DNA of 64,000 nucleotides from Aquila chrysaetos chrysaetos (Eukaryota > Chordata > Aves > Accipitriformes > Accipitridae). This document shows positions 26,634-37,700 of the stretch, piece by piece; position 1 is the stretch's first letter; the number at the start of each line of letters is the position of its first letter. Under the pieces are notes generated by a model, which did no database searches, was not told the origin of the DNA, and saw only the letters and a list, made by a program, of their open reading frames with translations. Where the stretch lies: contig NC_044006.1 of the NCBI RefSeq assembly GCF_900496995.4, forward strand, positions 18,312,214-18,376,213, read 5' to 3'. The translations under genes and the position numbers were made by a program.

Positions 26634-27356
26634 TGTGAAAAATAATCATGTCCAAAGCAGGATTCTAATTAAAGTTTACAATTTATTATATGAATAGAGG
26701 CAAGCAAACAGCGCTGGGTGCACCGGGAGCCTCTGCTCTACCTAGGCACACACCGTCAAGTCTAATTGTGCAGGTTAAGTACAGGTTCTACATACATATT
26801 CACTAGATTCCTGAGAAATGTTATACATATTCATTAGTTTTCCGGGAAACTATTAACATATGTAAATGTCCTTTACGCAGGCGCATTGAAGGTCTCTGGT
26901 GGTCTTCAGGAGTCCTCTGGTGGTCTTCCATAGTCTTCCTCACTTGTCCGCTATTTGACCCTCCTCAGGTGATTCTGCCCAGTATGGTCCTTTACATGTT
27001 TTGATACCTTAGTGCTTGTTAGTGTTCTTATTATCTAAGTTCTCATTAGTGGTATAGCACCATATGGTTAGTTCAAGCTAAATTATCTACAAGGATGGGA
27101 ACAAAAGGCAGGAGTTCTTATCTTTTCTGGCCTTATCTATTCAAGCAAGGCCTCTACTTGTGTCTTCTTAACAAGATCGTAAATTCATCGAACACTTAAT
27201 TAAGTCTTGTGATCGCTCTTGGTTCCTTCTTGCTCATCATTCCTAAGTACCAGTACCAGTCTCTGACAGGCTTAATCCTTGACAAACACCAGTCCTTGGT
27301 ATGTAAAGTTACAGAGAGACAATCATTAAGCAATAAGCAGTTTGTTCTCTATATCA
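26634..27356 (-). mobile_element. Second retroviral LTR, with polypurine tract next to it
   Basis: Read on the minus strand, the element begins TGATATAG and ends TTTTTCACA. AATAAA lies at plus 26,682-26,687, about 50 bases before the 3' end. Next to it is a block (CAGCGCTG, then TTTGC) shared with the solo LTR at 23.9 kb, so the two are related but distinct. Immediately upstream on the element's own strand is a purine tract, then non-LTR sequence, which marks this as a 3' LTR. The boundaries come from the TG/CA ends and the tract; no target duplication was confirmed. Confidence 0.65.
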
Positions 27357-27376
27357 ATCCCCCCCCTTTTTTCTTT
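27357..27376 (-). other. Polypurine tract of an endogenous retrovirus
   Basis: The plus strand shows an eight-C run followed by T-rich sequence, i.e. A-rich then GGGGGGGG on the minus strand, directly before the start of the LTR. This is the expected place for the plus-strand DNA primer of reverse transcription. Confidence 0.6.
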
Positions 27377-27860
27377 AAACCTTTGCAACTATAGGATTCC
27401 GCTACTTCTGAGAGACCGTGTGAAGTATTTTTCGACTTCTACTTGATGTCTGATTTTATTTCGTTTCCAACTTTTGTAATTCCCTACTGTTATATGGCTT
27501 TTGCAAGAACTATATACATACTCACCTACTTCCCTTAGGCCTACGGTTATACAAGATCAAGCAAAACGGTTAAAGATTACATATGCAGAGAGGGTCACAT
27601 TTCACCATGCGGCCCTATCGTTGTTCTATATTGACACGAATCAGGTTAATATATTTCACACTGGCCGACTGGGACAGCGATCCCTCTTGGATGCTGGTGT
27701 CCTACTGGGTGCTCGTCAGGTCATTTTTTTCTGGGCCATTTGCAAAGTTTCCCTGACAGGGTGTTGCAAATACCTGTGGCAGCACTGGTGCGCGTCAAGC
27801 AGTAGATGCCGAGACAAACTGGTATGTATCCTTGGAGTTTTGATCTAAACCGGAACATTT
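27377..27860 (-). pseudogene. Probable remnant of retroviral internal sequence
   Basis: About 480 bases lie between the polypurine tract and the FKBP9 CpG island. By position this is the 3' end of a proviral interior in minus orientation. The frames are broken and I recognise no protein motif in it, so gag, pol or env cannot be assigned. No 5' LTR follows, so the provirus is truncated at the FKBP9 side. Confidence 0.35.
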
Positions 27861-27894
27861 TAAATCTACAAACATTCGCAGCCCTGCACGGAGT

Positions 27895-28760
27895 ACGTGC
27901 GCCGCGGTGCCAGCGCAGTAACAAAAAGCTCTGATGCTGGGCTCAATGGTCGCGCCTTCGCTCCATCCCAGGGCCGCCAGCACGGCTCCCGACAGCTAGC
28001 CCTCATCTGCGGGGGGCGGGGGGGGGGGGGGGGGAAGAACGGGGGGGGAGGCGGCCCGGGGACGGCGCCACGTCGCGCCGCCGTCCCCACCCCCCGCCAG
28101 CCCGGGGAGGCTGGACGGGCGGGGGGGCGGCGGTGCCCGCGCTGCTCTGCTCCGCTCCGCTGCCGAACGGCGCAGCCCCGCCGCGGGGGTGGGGGGAACC
28201 GGCGCCGAGGCTGCTCCTCCCCCGTCCCAGGGTGGGAGCGCTTCATCCACGTTTGCAAGTTTGCAGCGGCGGGAGGAGGAGCGGGCGGGGCGGGGCGGGC
28301 GGGCGGCCGGCCTCCCTCCCCTCCCTCGCTTCGCTGCCTAGTGCACCCTGCGGCTGCCCCGCTTGCAGCCCTCCATGGCGGGGCCGGCGGCAGTCCGGCG
28401 GCGGGGTCCCGGCTGCGGGGCCCTGCTGCTGCTGCCGGCGCTGCTGGTGAGCTGGGCGGCGTGCCAGGCGCCGCCGGTGCCCGCCGCCGAGCCCCCCTGG
28501 GACGGCGCCGACGTCCGCCTCGAGCGGCGCTTCGTGCCGCAGAGCTGCCCGCGGGCCGTGCGGCCCGGAGACTTCGTGCGCTACCACTACCTCGGCTCCT
28601 TCCCCGACGGCACTCGTTTCGACTCCAGGTCTGGCTTACGCCCGCCTCGGGGCTTGGCGTGCGGTGTGTGTCCCGTCCCGTCCCCCGCCTCGGGGCGCAG
28701 CCCCCTCGGGTTTGGCTCGTCGGAGGGTGCTCTTTGGGGAGAGGAGAGGAGGGGAGCGAG
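27895..28760 (+). promoter_or_regulatory. FKBP9: CpG-island promoter of FKBP9
   Basis: A dense CpG island spans the 5' flank, exon 1 and the start of intron 1. Overlapping GC boxes (GGGCGGGGCGGGGC type) at 28,282-28,310 lie about 70-95 bases upstream of the ATG. Further upstream are long G runs. No TATA box is evident at a suitable distance. The island abuts the truncated retroviral segment on its left. Confidence 0.75.
28011..28048 (+). repeat. G-run cluster in the FKBP9 promoter
   Basis: Runs of 6, 17 and 8 G are separated by one C and by AAGAAC. The cluster is a strong G-quadruplex candidate about 330 bases upstream of the FKBP9 start codon. The exact run lengths are likely unstable. Confidence 0.85.
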
Positions 28761-31700
28761 CGGTGCTGTCCCTGCGAGGGTGTTTTGGGGATGTCCGGAG
28801 GTGGTTCGGTTCAGCTCCCGCTGCTCTTCCCAGCTGCATCCTGCTGTGGCCTGTGAGTCCTTTTGGGGTTACTGGGGGGAAGCAGATCTGTGGCGAGCTG
28901 GGAAGTGGCGAGCAAGCCCAATTTGCAATACAAGCGAGAACGCAGGACGTATAGGCCGCCGTGGGAAGATGCCTTTGAAATGTGGAAGGGCAAAGAGCTG
29001 GGGTGTGACTGCTGGGGACTGGGGGCGAGACCTCTGCGGTGGCTGGGTCCAGTTAACAGTAGTTGGCATGCCCTGACAGATGCCCACCACGTTCTTCCAG
29101 CTGCTTCTTAAGGCACTGACTGGGAGCTTTTTGCTCTGAGAGAAGACCGTAAGGATATTCGGTTAGCCTGGTAAACAGAAGTGTATATGGTATCGCAGTC
29201 TCTCTCAGTGTTTAGTGATTTCCTGCCCGTTTCTTTCTGTATGTTTCCTATGTCTTCTCCAGGCTCAAACCTACTCGAACGCAAACATTTCTGATTCACT
29301 ATCTTTGCCAGAAATACAAGAATTATCAGGCTCTGCTTACGTAGAATTTTTTTGATAAGTTACCCTTGAATAAATGTGACCTATGTACAGTGAAGTGCCT
29401 GGCCGCTTTCCTGCTGTTATTTTGGGATCAGGAAGCCTAAATAGTGGGATCAGGAGATTGTGAAGGATGCTGATGCTGCTGACAGCCTATTTGTTTTTAC
29501 TTGCTTTGTTCGTTGCTGCTGATCAAAGTATTACTCGGAAAGAAAAAACGTATTTTCAGTAATCCTGGTGATCTTCCTTGTGCTTCAAGGAAAATCTACA
29601 GCCTTGGGGAAGTAACTGTCCTTCAAAGTAAGCTCAGCTTTTCCTCTGAGACTTCAGTGTGCCGGTAGTGCTGCTTTACCAGCACTACTTCTTCCCCCGG
29701 GTAAAGTGTGGAACACGGTAGCTGACAGTTCAGCGGGGGTTGATGCAGTTTCACTGAAAAGGCACAGCAAGGACAGTGAATTCATTGGCAACTGACAGTC
29801 TCGGAAGATAAGTCTTAGCTGCACACAAAGGCCGCATCCTCGTGGCTCATTTTACAAATATGCGACAATTGGAAAACCAGCCCTGTGTTCAGAAATGTGT
29901 TTCTGATTTGTGCAGATACATACTGAGGCTTACTTGTACTCTGAGTTGTACCAGCAAATTTCTGCACTGAGGCAGGGCACCTGGAGGGGCTTCCCAGGTG
30001 CTGGCTCTCATTAATTCCAAGTTCCTTGTCATTTGGCTCTGAATTATTTAGGGTAGGAAGAGGCTGTGTAGAACCGTACAGCAGTTATCTCTTTGTGTCC
30101 TCTAAATGTCGGTAAATAAATAGTAACAATGATAGTCTAATCTAACTTGAGTATTTTTATGGCCACCTTCATTTCAGAAGGGTGCAAAAAGCCAGGTTTG
30201 TTGAGCTCGTGATTTTTTTTTCTAGATGGCGGTTCATGTTGACATACATTTTTGTTATTCACTAACTATGGTCTTTTTTCAAGATTGATGACAGTGGTCT
30301 ATCATGTTAAGACAATGGAAAATTAGGAGAGTTTTATCTTCTGTAGGTTAATGGAAGAAATATTTTGGAGTATTTGTCGTAAAATCTTTAGTGTTCCTTG
30401 CGTACAAGTTAAAGTTATTCGGTCAATTGTACTAAAATTAGCCTGTTAGGAAGCCCATTTTTCTACCTGTCAGAGTTGCTACTTGTTTGTTTGTTTGTTT
30501 GTTTTTTTAAGTTTATGAAAGTGCTTACCAGCATCAGTTTAGTCAAACACTACCATAAAATTCGTCTAGAAAATACTCCAGGTGTTGAACTAAGGGCAGT
30601 TTTACTTTGTTTCTTCTCCAGCTGCTGAAAATGTTCTTGAGGTTTAAAATTATTTTTCTGTATTTCCCAGTAGAAGGTGGTAATACTGCTCTTCTTGTTA
30701 ACAGGCTGTTGGCAAAGTCTTAGTAATCATGACTGTGTCACATAAATTAAGTAATGTGCCTGTTTATTCTTTTTGTTTTTTCCCTATCAGTATTTGCATT
30801 TTTATTTCTATGGCCATAAAATGATTTGCATTTTTAAGTCTGCATTTAATTGCCTAGTAATTTGCTGTTAATTTGGTAAATTCCACTAATAGAAACTAAT
30901 TTTGCATAGTTTTAAGGAACCTGCAAACTCAGTCCTGCAAAGCTGCACGATCTCTTCATTGCTTTGTTCCATTCTTTGCTTAGCATCAATGTTTTCTTAA
31001 TTGTAGGTTTATTTTTGGCCCAAAAAAAAAAAAAGCTCTTCTGTTTTAAGTCCATCCCAGATGTATTGCCAAGCTTTGTCAATTGCTACAAAATACCATT
31101 TTGGGGCATTTCTTAGAACCATTTATGTTATTAGTCTTAACATCTTAATTATGGGTTCGTGTGTATAATAGAATTTGTCAGGAGCTAATTTAAATATTTT
31201 CCATCCTTGCCTGAGAGTGGGAATATTGGTGTAAACGAAAGTGAATGTTCTGTATAGAGAGTTGTCTATTTTAAGGGAAATGTTTGCCAGAAAAAAAAAA
31301 TGATGGAGCAAACAGAGAGATCACTAAGTAAAATATTTGAGGGATTGGAGGCACTGGGACTTAGGAGGCTCGTTATGTTGTGGAAGTGATGTGTATAGTC
31401 TTTGAAGGAAAGTTTGACATCATTTCCCTAGCAATATCTAGCTACTGGCTGTTTTCCAGAATATTTTAGCAGGCAAAGAGGCACAAGCCTTTTTTTTTTT
31501 TTTTTAATTATTTTTTCCAGTGCTGCCTTTTATCTGGGGGGGGGGGGGAAAGTTCCTTTAAATTATAAAAGGAATTTGAGAGAATGGAAGCAGTAAAAGC
31601 TTAAGAATAAGCATGAAGCTTTTGAAATGCTTCCTGCTGCATGTTTATACGTTGATTAAAAAATTAAATGACAGCAGCAATTCAGGCACAGGAAAGAGGG

Positions 31701-34700
31701 GTCATTGTGCGTATTTAAGATAGTCAAACTAATCAGGTAAGCTAATGCTGGTGTTCTCACATGGTAATGCTGCTGCTGTCCATGCTCTCTGGAAATTAAA
31801 TCATTTGAGCATCATTTCTTTTACCTTTCAAATGTTCATGTATTATCACAGTGGAAGATCATTTAGCTGGGTATCTTGATTCCTGATCTGGCAAACTCAC
31901 TTTTTAAAGCACATTACTATTTTTTGCTATTCAGGTCTTAATGACATGAGGGCTGGGAATGTGGAGGAGAAAATAAGTAACCAACTGGAGAAAATAAATA
32001 ATCAACTGGCAAATCTCACAATTATTACTCGAAAAGGCGTCTTTTTTCCCTTTCCTCTTCTCCCACAGAGAATCCCCAACCATGATGTCTCACATTGTAA
32101 AACTTGTTGATCTTGACTAATATTTTTGTGGTGTTGCTCACCAAAATCAATATGCTGAGCTCCTACTGTGGGAACAGTCATCCTTTCATATATTGTAATA
32201 GTGTTTAATTTTTCTTTCTCAGTCGTAATTTTCCAGTGCTGCTTATACTATTAGTGTGTAAATTAGCCGTTTGTAGTTATGGGCTTTGGGTGCCTGCAGT
32301 ATATGTCGCATATAGCTAGAATGCATTTCAGATAGATGGTCAGCAGTGAACAGGAGAGCTGGGCTGAAGTCTCAGAAACGTTTAGATTTGCCACTTCTCT
32401 TAGCAGCTGTCTTGTGATAAAGTTATGCTGACAGGGCAAGTGGGAGACAAGGTACAGTTAAGCTCTCAAAAAAATAGTGGAATGATGGGTAAATGAACTG
32501 CTAACACCTTTGCTCACTTTTCCCTCTTTAGCTATGACAGGGGATCCACGTTCAACGTATTTGTGGGAAAAGGTCAACTTATTGCTGGGATGGACAAAGC
32601 TCTGGTTGGCATGTGCGTGAACGAGCGGCGGTTGGTGAAAATTCCCCCCAAGCTTGCCTACGGCAGTGAAGGCGTCCGTAAGTGCAGCACCGGGCCAGTG
32701 AATAGCTGGTTGTGCAAGTGATTCAGCCGAGCAGATAGAAAATGGAGTCACAGAAGAGAAGGGTAGAAATTGCAAGGAGTGAATTTCAGAGAGATTCTCC
32801 CCTGCTCAGGGGTGTTTGTTAAGCCTATAGCCTAGCTAATTGCTCCAGGCTCCCTCTGGGTGCACCAAAGGAAGAGCTGTTGACTGTAGAGAGCCTTCAG
32901 CAAATGAACCTTGCTCCTAAAGTTAACTACTTATTTATACCTACCTCGCTGTTAAATAGTTATTGTGTTTTGGCCTTGCAGTGCTGCACAAGGTCTTACC
33001 AGTGCCAAAAGCAGCTTTGCCCTGCAGACTCAGAGGCAACAAATGCTAAATCAAGAGCAGTTTGCCTGATGGACATACTTGATAACAGTTCATGTTGCCA
33101 GATTCTCCACCTTCTTATGTAGCTGCAACAGTGACAAAGGGACAGGGGGATATAAGCACAAAAAGGAGTAAGTTGTACATTGTGGATTTTATTTAGGGAA
33201 TCTGTAGATTGGTTCCCTTTTTGCTGATGTCCTGTAGAAAAAGGAAAATAAAACTGATTGTGTTGTTTTGGTTTTGCAGCTGGTGTGATACCCCCCAATG
33301 CTGTGCTCCATTTTGATGTGCTTCTGATCGATCTCTGGAACTTGGAGGACGAAGTGCAGGTTCAGACTTACTTCAAACCTGAGAAGTGTCCTCGGACAGT
33401 TCAGGTGTCTGACTTTGTACGATACCATTACAATGGAACGTTCTTAGATGGGACCCTGTTTGATTCAAGGTACGCAGCTGGGTTGTGTGTCTTTTTGTCT
33501 TTTAATAGGTATCTGATGTCACCTTAAACCATCACTTCGCTCTTCATGGGTATAACAATTAATGCTAATTGCCCAGAAAGACAAGAAACGAAAGCTAGCA
33601 TCATAAAAGTGTCAGTAATTTATTCAGGGGTTATGGGACAGCAGTACTGACTCAAACCAATAAAACAGTATATTATTTGTGTGTGAGCATTACCAGCCTG
33701 GCTCCTCTTTTTTAAAATTTCATTCCCTGTATCTATATTACTATTTATTGCAGTCAGCTAGTAGTTTTTATAACCACTGCAGCATAGCTATTCAAGTTAG
33801 ATACAAGCTTTATAAAGTAAGCAGAGTTTGTGATGAAATTGAGCTACTAACATTTTCATACTGAGATTTTACGTTTACAGCATGTGTACTTTGTTAAAGT
33901 TCTGTGGAAAATGATGCTTTAATACAGCTGCCATTATGTTTGTGAGCCACTTTTCAGAACCTCTGTTAGGTTCCTGAAATAGCTAAGCACTCTGGAAGAC
34001 ATCACCCGGCCAGCCCTTGGTAAATCAAGGAGCAATATTTTTGGAGCAGCAGGTTGTGAGTTACATTGTGCATAGCATGTGGCTTTTAAAGATTAATATT
34101 GTTCTTTCCTGTGCCTGTCTGACATTTGGTTGTGGGGTTTTTTTGGTTGTGTTGTTTTGGGGTTTTTTTTTTGTTCATTTTTAGCCATAATCGGATGCGC
34201 ACTTATGATACCTATGTGGGAATTGGATGGCTGATTCCTGGTATGGACCAGGGTCTCTTGGGAATGTGCGTAGGAGAGAAGCGCATTATCACAATACCAC
34301 CGTTCCTGGCATATGGAGAAGAAGGAGATGGTAAAAGTTATTCTTTTTTTTTTTTTTTTTTTTTTAATCCAGGTCAACCATATTTTAAAACAAACTTGCA
34401 CTTTGTGTATTTTAAATTTATGGACAGCATTATTACCCATTTCAGACAGATGGATCAAAGTAATGGAAAGAGAGGTTCAAAATGTATTATGTACAGGATT
34501 GGACTGATTAGAAAGTACAAGATTTAAAAAAAAAATTTAAACAGTAAATTGCTTAACAGACATATTGTTGAAACAATTGTAATCTTTTTATACTGAAATT
34601 TTATTTCATTCAGAGAATATAATCTGTGATTAATATCTAGTGGCTACAAAATCTTGAAGTCTGGTGACTGCATAATTGTTTCAATGACTGCCACAGAGAG

Positions 34701-37700
34701 CAAAAAACTTTTGAAAAAAGAAAATATGTATTTTTAGTTCCAGTTGTTTTTTTTTTTTTTTTTTTTGCAACCAATGCTCTAGTAATAACTACAAGGTAGA
34801 TTAATTGTCCTATGAGACTGTATGCAGCCTGTGGCTCATACATGGAGGTCTTCATGTTAAATGAGGGGGTAGTTAGGTATAGTTTGGGACTCTTCCTTAA
34901 ATTCTTTCTCTGCTCTAGTGTTTAAGGATGTGTCTGTGCTGTACAAGGTTTCATACCCCTTCCATGACTTCATTACCATTAACTGTGATAGCCATCTTCA
35001 TGGATAACAAAACTTTGTGGAGTTATGTTTTAAAATTTTGTCAGGATCTTGAGCTCAATGGTTCTCAGTCAAAGCAACCCACACTATAATTTGTGTATTG
35101 ATGGAAAAGTACATTTTCACTGAGATACTCAATTTACCCTTCTTCAACTCCATCATGTGGTCTCCTGTTTTGATACTAACAGGATGGGAAGAGCGGATGT
35201 ACCAAATTTGTATTCTAATGGTTATTTTATGCACTTTCATGAAGGGTGTTGGAAATACTGGTAGACTAAACCATGCCGCTCAGATGGAGCTGGTGTATGT
35301 TGACTAGGATGGGTGTTGCTGAAGATGCTGATGTTTTCAGTGAGGCAGTGCCATCGCAATAGGAACAGAATGAAATACTTGAGTTGGAGAATTGAGTGAC
35401 AAACCCACACATGAAACAAAAAATGACTGACTAGAAGCAGATTACACTAATTTATTTTGGGAGGGGAGGTGCTTGATATTCGGCAGTGGGTTATTTTTCT
35501 TCAAGAAACATGTTTAAGCTCCTTCTAGAACACCTGCAATTTCTTACCAATTTTCTACTCTAATGCTTTTGTAGGCAAGGACATCCCTGGCCAAGCTTCC
35601 CTTGTCTTTGATGTGGTTTTGCTAGATCTCCATAACCCCAAAGATGGTATTGCTATTGAGAACCAGCATGTGCCTGAATCTTGTGAGCGGAGAAGCCAGA
35701 CAGGAGACTTTCTCCGATACCATTACAATGGCACACTTTTGGATGGCACATTGTTTGATTCCAGGTAACCAAACCGTTCAGCCCTACAGATCCCATTTCC
35801 AGTTTGACTTGTCTGTCTTGTCCATAATATACCCAAATACAATTCTTTGCTTTTCCTTCCTTTTTGAAATTTTTGAGTGGAGTTGGAGTCTTCTCTTCTT
35901 AAAAAAACTCATAGAAAACTTTTCAATATGGGAAGGGAGACGAAGACCTATTTTGTATTATGACAGTATCACAGATGCCATCTAGGGGTTGTGATCCACC
36001 TGGTAAAGCTATGGGTGCTTTAGACACTTGTGCCTGAAGACTCTTTGCCCTGTAGAGTTTATCTGCCAAATAGGTAATACTACTGAAGAGAGAGAAAATA
36101 AATATGATTCCCATTTTATGTCCTGAGAATTGTGAGTCAGTGTGCTAGTGGCTAGTTTGAGGTTAATCTCAAGACAATCTTTCCATTTGTACTTGAAAAC
36201 TGTTTGCATTTTGAAGGCTAATGTCTTTCAAGACTGAATTCAGCAACAGGGTTTCTGTGATAAAGGAAGAGGAATTGCTGTCACATGAAATTCAAAGCTC
36301 TCTGGGTACATCAGCTTCACCTGCAGATCTATAGGATGAATAATACCCTCGCAGCTTCCTGTCACTTTTGTTTGCTCTTTAATGAGCAGTAGTTTACTTT
36401 CCCACTCCAGCTTTCAGAACAGCTAGCACAAGTAGCTAAAAAGAGTTGAAAATGAGCCATTGTAGAACATGTTACGAAATAATAAACTCATGGAAAAATG
36501 TTTAGTACTGCTACAGCTGCTGCAAGCTGAAGATCAGTTTACAAACAAAAGCTGCCTAGTATGCCATGTGTGCTACTTCCCGTGAGGAGGAGTCAAGGAA
36601 TTGTATCTCCTGTAATTGAATTGGGGTGCGGTAAGGTTCAGAATCAGTCTTGACCTCCCCATTCTGCTGCCCAGCTTGGTGGGAGGATAGAAAGCAGGAG
36701 ACCTGCATCAGCAGCCATCACTGTATATCTTAATTTACAGCTCATGAAAACTTGTAAGTTAAGAACTTAAAGCTTATCCACAGTGCACCTGCCCAGAATA
36801 TCTCTTTTTTGAGCTGTAAATGAGCATTGTCTGTAGTAATTAAATAACTTTTGAAAGTGGTTGTAGTGTTTATATTAGGGTTGTTGTCAATAAGTAGTAA
36901 TAAGTGCTTTGTAGACAGTAGCCTCTACATCATTCTAAGTGCTGACAGTTATTAGAGGGCTTATTTGTTACAGTGTCGTATCCTGGCTTCCTGCAGAATT
37001 TACAAGAAAGGCCAATATCTAACAAGTATCTATGAAGAAATAGAGCAGCTAACAATAGTTATTGAAAGCCTTGGAGTTCTCCAGGAGAAAATTTCTCACT
37101 AGTACAGGGAGCATGCCAAAAGCACTGCAAATGGCTGGGATCGAGAGCTCTAATAATCTTTTCCTTCATTTTTTTCCCCTGCAATATTCAGCTGCAGAAC
37201 TGCCCCTGGGCAGCTCAGCCAGGGCTGTCTGGACTTAGAGCAGTTGAATAAACATCTGAATTACATCAGGGTCTGCACTGATCTTGCTCTTTCCCAGAGT
37301 TACCTCATAAAGATGAGTTAAAACCTTTCTGCCTTCCCTTCCTTGGGTTGTGCCTTCGTGTAGCGTGCCCTGTAGAAACACAGAAGATAGACACATCCTT
37401 GTAATAAACATCATTTGTTGTTGTATGCTAGTTCTATTCTGTTGTTAGGTGTTGAAGCAGATCCTTCAACCTATGTATAAGTGATTACATAGTTTGAAAG
37501 GGAAGGATAGTATTGATACTGTTTTGTTGTCATGACTCATTTTAATGCTGTGCATCCCAGGAGAACCTATTTATCCCACCTCTTCCTTATAGTAGTTGAA
37601 CTACATAGCTGTGGTTGCAAAATGAGACGGTCCGAAGGGTGTCTCATGAAAATGAACATAAACTATATCTAGTTGATAAGCACTTACTAAAGTAGCATCA

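Noticed and set aside
12110-28000. Search for BBS9 head-to-head with RP9, as in human
   Set aside because: No CpG-sharing divergent exon or BBS9-like coding block is seen right of RP9; FKBP9 is the next gene.
28363-28375. A TTG start four codons before the FKBP9 ATG
   Set aside because: TTG is not a normal vertebrate initiator; the ATG at 28,375 directly precedes the signal peptide.
27897-28856. A 319-residue open frame across the FKBP9 promoter, exon 1 and intron 1
   Set aside because: It runs through the CpG island and past the exon 1 donor in a different frame from FKBP9. It is a compositional artefact.
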